NCBI GenBank assembly: GCA_964624145.1
Contig: CAZUXT010000027.1
Location: 1 to 47,272 of the forward strand
Length of the DNA: 47,272 bases
DNA from: WJMT01 sp964624145
Lineage (GTDB): Bacteria > Acidobacteriota > Aminicenantia > Aminicenantales > Aminicenantaceae
Reading direction: 5' to 3'
Below the pieces are notes generated by a model. It worked only from the letters and a program-made list of their open reading frames with translations, did no database searches and was not told where the DNA came from. The number at the start of each line of letters is the position of its first letter. The stretch's first letter is position 1. This document shows positions 44,000 to 47,272 of the stretch, one piece after another. The position numbers and the translations under genes were made by a program.

Positions 44000-44130
44000 C
44001 GAGTGCGTGTTTTTCATATAAATGGAGGTGCCGGGAATGCTTGCACTCGGTGCCTCCGGCAAAAAATAACTTCTATTTTGACCAGGCTGGGGGCCGGGCT
44101 TTGTAACACTCCCTTCTGTCCGGCCCCCGG
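43999..44130 (+). ncRNA. Structured intergenic RNA or DNA region with possible pseudoknot and strong hairpin
   Basis: Two structures are visible. First, GGAGGTGCC (44024-44032) pairs with GGTGCCTCC (44049-44057) using two G-U pairs; its loop contains GCACTCG (44043-44049), complementary to CGAGTGC at 44000-44006, so a pseudoknot or alternate fold is possible. Second, GGGGGCCGG (44089-44097) pairs perfectly with CCGGCCCCC (44120-44128) across a 22-base loop. A ten-codon frame (ATG 44038, MLALGASGKK) with GGAGG upstream overlaps the first structure. Candidates are a leader peptide region, a regulatory RNA, or a packaging recognition site. Confidence 0.5.
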
Positions 44131-44147
44131 ATTTTAAGAGGTGAAAT

Positions 44148-44378
44148 ATGATTGTTTCAGAATTTAAAAAGAATGACAGTGAAAAAATCCGGTGTGAAAT
44201 CAGCGATTTTAAAGGCAAAAAATACGTGAATTTAAGGGTCATGTATCTGGATGACAATGACAACTGGCTTTATTCACCTAAAGGCTTGACGTTGCCTGTT
44301 GATCTCATGGATGACTTGAAGAAAGCTGTTGATAAAATGGCAGCCAAAGTTTTTGAGAGTTTGCCGGGGATTAAATGA
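44148..44378 (+). CDS. PC4-like single-strand-binding coactivator family protein
   Basis: A 76-residue protein. KIRCEISDFKGKKYVNLRVMYLDDNDNWLYSPKGLTLPVDLMDDLKKAVD matches the PC4/p15 (YdbC-type) pattern of a four-stranded sheet followed by a helix. Such proteins bind single-stranded DNA or RNA and occur in phages. AGAGGTG precedes the ATG. Its stop overlaps the next gene by four bases. Confidence 0.75.
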   Translation: MIVSEFKKNDSEKIRCEISDFKGKKYVNLRVMYLDDNDNWLYSPKGLTLPVDLMDDLKKAVDKMAAKVFESLPGIK

Positions 44379-44830
44379 GATTCTCTCAAAAAGCAGGTGA
44401 GCTGTATAAGAATATGCCGGATGAAAGGGGGGAGAGGGCAGATTTAACTTCGGAAACCGACTTTCCCAGGTTCACTGAAAAACAAAACATCATTAAGGAA
44501 ACAGGAAAGACAAAACCAACCCTTCACAAATGGGGGACTTCACCAAAAATAATTGACGAAACAGTAAGGGCGGCAAGAGAATATTTACAGAGTCACCCAG
44601 GAATAGCACAGAAGTATGGGCAAATCAAAAGTTCGCCTCATGGTGGGGGCGGACTTTCAATAGGAAGAATAATCATAAAAGAGTTTTTAGGAAAAAATTG
44701 GTCTCAGCATAGAATTGAAGAAGCCTTAAACCGTCTCAAGCTCTATGATGAAGGGATACTATCTAGGGAGGCTGTTTATTTGATGGTTTTTTCTTCAAGG
44801 AACTTATCAATGTCAGATTTTAAAGCTTGA
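44375..44830 (+). CDS. Hypothetical element protein
   Basis: A 151-residue protein coupled to the PC4-like gene (ATGA overlap). A basic, disordered start is followed by KTKPTLHKWGTSPKIIDETVRAAREYLQSHPGIAQKYG, a glycine run in SSPHGGGGLSIGRIIIKEF, and a helical end (WSQHRIEEALNRLKLYDEG). I do not recognise it. It may bind DNA, judging by charge and neighbours. Confidence 0.6.
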   Translation: MRFSQKAGELYKNMPDERGERADLTSETDFPRFTEKQNIIKETGKTKPTLHKWGTSPKIIDETVRAAREYLQSHPGIAQKYGQIKSSPHGGGGLSIGRIIIKEFLGKNWSQHRIEEALNRLKLYDEGILSREAVYLMVFSSRNLSMSDFKA

Positions 44831-44855
44831 CAAATAATAAAAAGGTATATATAAT
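44827..44855 (+). promoter_or_regulatory. Perfect consensus sigma-70 promoter
   Basis: TTGACA (44827-44832), a 17-base spacer and TATAAT (44850-44855). Transcription would begin at about 44862, only a few bases before the ATG at 44865, so the message is probably leaderless. Confidence 0.8.
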
Positions 44856-44863
44856 ATATATAC
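44845..44863. promoter_or_regulatory. Palindromic operator over the -10 of the RHH promoter
   Basis: A 19-base perfect palindrome (GTATATATA, central A, TATATATAC) covering the -10 element and transcription start. Natural target for autoregulation by the ribbon-helix-helix protein encoded immediately downstream. Confidence 0.6.
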
Positions 44864-44864
44864 G

Positions 44865-44999
44865 ATGAAAAGGAAACTACATCATTTAACTGAGAAGCAA
44901 ATTGAAGGCCTTAAAAAGCTTTCTAAGGAAACTGGCCTGTCAGTTGCCGAACTGATCCGGAGGGCTATTGATGATTATTTGGACAAAAAGAGGGGATAA
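44865..44999 (+). CDS. Ribbon-helix-helix (CopG-type) regulator
   Basis: A 44-residue protein: KRKLHHLTEKQIEGLKKLSKETGLSVAELIRRAIDDYLDKK. It has the beta-strand/helix/helix pattern of ribbon-helix-helix proteins with the GLSVAELIRRAID core. It is too short for more than one domain and should act as a dimer. Its stop abuts the ATG of the membrane protein (TAAATG). With promoter, operator and leaderless start it looks like an autoregulated antitoxin-like or repressor gene for the downstream cargo. Confidence 0.75.
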   Translation: MKRKLHHLTEKQIEGLKKLSKETGLSVAELIRRAIDDYLDKKRG

Positions 45000-45638
45000 A
45001 TGAATATTAATATTAATGATTTGTTTCGGAAAATTCCAGAATTATTAATGTATTCTATCCAAATATTAGGTGGATCATTAATAATAGCAAGTTTGTATTA
45101 TTTATCTTATGGGAGTTATTATTCATTTGGATATAACCTATTTTTTATATTTGATTATATTACAAGGGATATTCTGAAGTTATTTTTATTTTTATTAATT
45201 TCATGGGATATTGGATTCATTAGTGAAAGATTGGTTGGTACTATCTATATTCCATATTATTCCTTTAAAGAAAAAAAGATAAAAAAAAGTAGAAGATTGT
45301 TCAGTTTAGGTATAGAAATAAAAGAAAAAACAACTGATTATAGGAATCTGCTGGAATTCCATAAAAAGTTTGACAAAATTGAAAGCAAATCTTTTATAGA
45401 AAATTTCAATAGAAATGTAAGATTATTAAACCTAACAAAATCCATTGGATCCTCATCTTTTATTATTGTAATAATTTTCATAATAAGATTAACATTGAAA
45501 AATATAATAAATGACATAGTTTTAGTATTAATTTTTTTATTAACAGTGGTTATTTGTGAAAAATTGCATAGGGATCAAAAAAAGAATCTAGATAAATATG
45601 TTTCTGCTTTAATAGAAAACAAAAAGAAATTAATATGA
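45000..45638 (+). CDS. Multispan membrane protein, element cargo
   Basis: A 212-residue, strongly AT-rich membrane protein. Hydrophobic segments lie at about residues 14-36 (MYSIQILGGSLIIASLYYLS), 46-72, and a pair at about 152-190 (FIIVIIFIIRL and IVLVLIFLLTVVIC), giving three to four helices with a cytoplasmic lysine-rich loop between. No family is recognised. Its place directly behind an autoregulated RHH gene suggests an effector, such as a toxin or exclusion protein, but that is inference. Confidence 0.65.
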   Translation: MNININDLFRKIPELLMYSIQILGGSLIIASLYYLSYGSYYSFGYNLFFIFDYITRDILKLFLFLLISWDIGFISERLVGTIYIPYYSFKEKKIKKSRRLFSLGIEIKEKTTDYRNLLEFHKKFDKIESKSFIENFNRNVRLLNLTKSIGSSSFIIVIIFIIRLTLKNIINDIVLVLIFLLTVVICEKLHRDQKKNLDKYVSALIENKKKLI

Positions 45639-45660
45639 AGTATAAAAACAAGGGGGCTCT

Positions 45661-46062
45661 ATGAAAAAAAGAAAAATAGTAAAAGTCTTTGTTATGCTAT
45701 TTTTTATTACATGTCTTTTTAGTTATGCATATCAGATAGGTAAGGAATATGTAGAACATTTCTGGACGGGTAATGGGTTTATCGAAGTAATGAGAGATAA
45801 ATCAGATCCCATGAGTATGATTCCGCTGGGCTATATAGTGGGAATTGACAATGCATTAAATGAGATTCTTTGGGAACACTCTTATAAAGTTACTCCAGGG
45901 CAACTGGTCGATGTTGTAAAAAATTATTTGGAAAAAAATCCGGGAGTACGCCATAAGGATATTTTTACCTTAGTGATAGAGGCATTTAAAGAAGAATTCC
46001 CGGAACCTAAAGTTCCTTTGATGGTTCCTAATCCAGAGTTGATGAAGAATTCGGGAAAGTAA
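45661..46062 (+). CDS. Rap1a/Tai-like immunity-type protein with signal or anchor
   Basis: A 133-residue protein. An N-terminal hydrophobic segment (VKVFVMLFFITCLFSYAYQIG) acts as signal peptide or anchor. The domain following (LGYIVGIDNALNEILWE, then TPGQLVDVVKNYLEKNPGVRHKDIFTLVIEAF) resembles the Rap1a/Tai4 immunity fold known from type VI secretion immunity proteins. The usual disulfide cysteines are missing, so the role may differ. A GGGGG-containing ribosome site precedes the ATG. It ends one base before the integrase gene. Confidence 0.6.
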   Translation: MKKRKIVKVFVMLFFITCLFSYAYQIGKEYVEHFWTGNGFIEVMRDKSDPMSMIPLGYIVGIDNALNEILWEHSYKVTPGQLVDVVKNYLEKNPGVRHKDIFTLVIEAFKEEFPEPKVPLMVPNPELMKNSGK

Positions 46063-46063
46063 A

Positions 46064-47206
46064 ATGAAAGAAAATAATCTTAAATACATTAAAGGCAATA
46101 ACGGGAAACCAACTTATTATCAGACTGACATAACACTGAACTATAAACGGATCCGGCGGTATGCTGGCCGGACCAAAGAAGAGTCAAAGACTTACCTTGC
46201 AAAGCTGATCCTGGCAGCCAAAGACGGGAAACTTGAAGAAATGCTAAATCCTAAAAAGAGCTGTGATACATTTGGGGAATATGCAAAAGGGCTTCTTGAA
46301 TCCGCTGAATGGAAAGCAAAGCGCAGCGCATCAAAGAATGAAAGCTTATTAAGAAATCTTAACACCACCTTTAAAAATGTTAGAATTTCTGACATAAATC
46401 CCGGAATTGTAAGAAAATACATCACAGAGCGTAAAGAAGCTGATATGTCACCAGCCAGCATAAACAGAGAGCTTTCGCTTTTAAAGTCAATCCTCTACAG
46501 CGCTGAATATGATGGGCTTATTGCTTCAAATCCCATAAGAGGCCGGAGAGTGAAGAAGCTTGAAGAAAATAACAGCAGGGAAAGAGTAATCCTGGATATG
46601 AAGCTCACAGAGGATGATTTAAGACGTCTTTTAGACTCAGCGGATCCGTATTTCAGGCCAATTTTAACACTGGCTCTTATAACCGGAATGCGTTTGGGTG
46701 AGATCCTTAAAATGCGCTGGAAAGATATCAATTTTAGACTTGGAACGATCTGCATTCCAAAGGAAAATTCAAAGAGCAAAAAAGAAAGAATTGTTCCTAT
46801 TGATTCAGTCATTTTCAATGTCCTTGATTCAATTGAGAAAAAAGGAAAATACGTTTTTATGAATGATCTAACCGGAAAAAGAAGAAAAGATGTGAGAAAA
46901 GCTTTTAAATCTGCTTGTGAACGTGCTGAAATACCTCATGGCCGGAAAAATGGTTTGATATTCCACGATCTCAGACACCTTGCAGCTTATAGGCTTGTTC
47001 AGTTGACAGACATTGTAACAGCGTCTAAAATACTGGGACATAGTGATGTTAAAATGACTTTGAGATACTGTCATCCAAGTGACAAAGATAAGAAGCTGGC
47101 CATTGAAAAAGCGTCTGAAATCCTGTTTCAATCCCGTCAATTTCCCGTCAATGGTGAAAAATCGACTGCTTTAAAAGGGGTTGAAAAACAGGCTCAAGTC
47201 AATTAA
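46064..47206 (+). CDS. Tyrosine site-specific integrase
   Basis: A 380-residue phage-type integrase. The N-terminal arm-binding part and core-binding domain (about 65-160) precede the catalytic domain, with R210 in TGMRLGEIL, the beta-hairpin lysine around K240 in KKERIVP, H301 and R304 in HDLRH, H326 in LGHSD and the nucleophile Y335 in TLRYCH. All catalytic residues are intact. The 3' end of the gene also contains two CGTCA arm-type candidate sites and the -35 of the promoter that appears to serve the tRNA. Confidence 0.94.
   Translation: MKENNLKYIKGNNGKPTYYQTDITLNYKRIRRYAGRTKEESKTYLAKLILAAKDGKLEEMLNPKKSCDTFGEYAKGLLESAEWKAKRSASKNESLLRNLNTTFKNVRISDINPGIVRKYITERKEADMSPASINRELSLLKSILYSAEYDGLIASNPIRGRRVKKLEENNSRERVILDMKLTEDDLRRLLDSADPYFRPILTLALITGMRLGEILKMRWKDINFRLGTICIPKENSKSKKERIVPIDSVIFNVLDSIEKKGKYVFMNDLTGKRRKDVRKAFKSACERAEIPHGRKNGLIFHDLRHLAAYRLVQLTDIVTASKILGHSDVKMTLRYCHPSDKDKKLAIEKASEILFQSRQFPVNGEKSTALKGVEKQAQVN
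47130..47150 (+). promoter_or_regulatory. Right arm-type integrase site candidates
   Basis: CCCGTCAAT occurs twice (CGTCA at 47135-47139 and 47146-47150), spaced 11 bases, inside the integrase gene and 68-83 bases before the right repeat. The word AATCCCGTCA matches the left-end pair at 36516-36532. Confidence 0.45.
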
Positions 47207-47209
47207 TAT
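47181..47209 (+). promoter_or_regulatory. Element-borne promoter for the reconstituted tRNA-Arg
   Basis: TTGAAA (47181-47186), 17 bases, TAATAT (47204-47209). The -35 lies in the last codons of the integrase and the -10 overlaps its stop. Transcription would start a few bases before the tRNA at 47219. Confidence 0.5.
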
Positions 47210-47217
47210 CAATAACA

Positions 47218-47272
<55 letters not shown>

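Noticed and set aside
44024..44070. Rho-independent terminator
   Set aside because: The stem is strong, but it is followed by an A-rich, not T-rich, stretch on the plus strand, and the minus strand lacks a T tract next to the stem.

Overview
The window looks like a chromosomal segment from an uncultured, probably anaerobic bacterium with moderate GC and strong GGAGG-type ribosome sites. Three six-bladed beta-propeller exported proteins, a MacB/FtsX-type permease without a linked ATPase, a zinc-ribbon Ser/Thr kinase ending in a TolB-like domain, and an indolepyruvate oxidoreductase/ADP-forming acyl-CoA synthetase operon are the combination I associate with Candidatus Aminicenantes or a nearby Acidobacteria-like lineage. 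That placement is inferred from gene content, not measured.

Layout. 1-1376: a Ser/Thr kinase cut by the left edge. 1445-5920 (minus): sirtuin-larC-folE-metG, with overlapping or closely spaced genes. 6117-9351 (plus): mtnP-pfkB kinase-tnaA. 9360-13848 (minus): a small hypothetical, then the yebC-ruvC-ruvA-ruvB-queA cluster. 13849-14316: a 468-base gap holding a 100-base imperfect inverted repeat. 14317-16143: mnmA, an MTH1187-type thiamine-binding protein and an Rrf2 regulator. 16361-20853: iorA-iorB-ADP-forming acyl-CoA synthetase, divergent from the Rrf2 gene. Together with tryptophanase this suggests energy from fermenting aromatic amino acids: 2-oxoacid to aryl-acetyl-CoA to acid plus ATP. 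20881-27081: a DUF6599-like protein, a Tat-exported DUF362 protein, a Na+/solute symporter, a YggS-type PLP protein, a stand-alone hydroxyacyl-CoA-dehydrogenase-like C-terminal domain protein and a dGTPase. 27113-36196: a lipoprotein, the permease, YjbQ, a YprB-like nuclease, a truncated alcohol dehydrogenase remnant and three beta-propeller proteins.

36389-47217 is a 10.8-kb integrative element in a tRNA-Arg(ACG) gene, flanked by a perfect 42-base direct repeat (36389-36430 and 47218-47259) covering the 5' half of the tRNA. The tyrosine integrase lies at the right end, next to the reconstituted tRNA. The element carries HicBA-like toxin-antitoxin genes, an XRE-type regulator, an excisionase-like protein, a replication-type winged-helix protein, in-gene iteron-like repeats, and terminase small-like and large subunits. 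A chain of small coupled genes follows, with a strongly structured intergenic RNA region, a PC4-like protein, a leaderless ribbon-helix-helix regulator with a consensus promoter and palindromic operator, a multispan membrane protein and a Rap1a/Tai-like immunity-type protein. No portal, capsid, tail or lysis gene is recognisable. It therefore looks like a phage-satellite-like island or a stripped prophage that kept its packaging motor, and it is the best candidate here for something undescribed.

The most testable oddity is the integration polarity. The native tRNA promoter is stranded at the left junction and now points into the element, while the intact tRNA at the right junction appears to use an element-borne promoter embedded in the end of the integrase gene.
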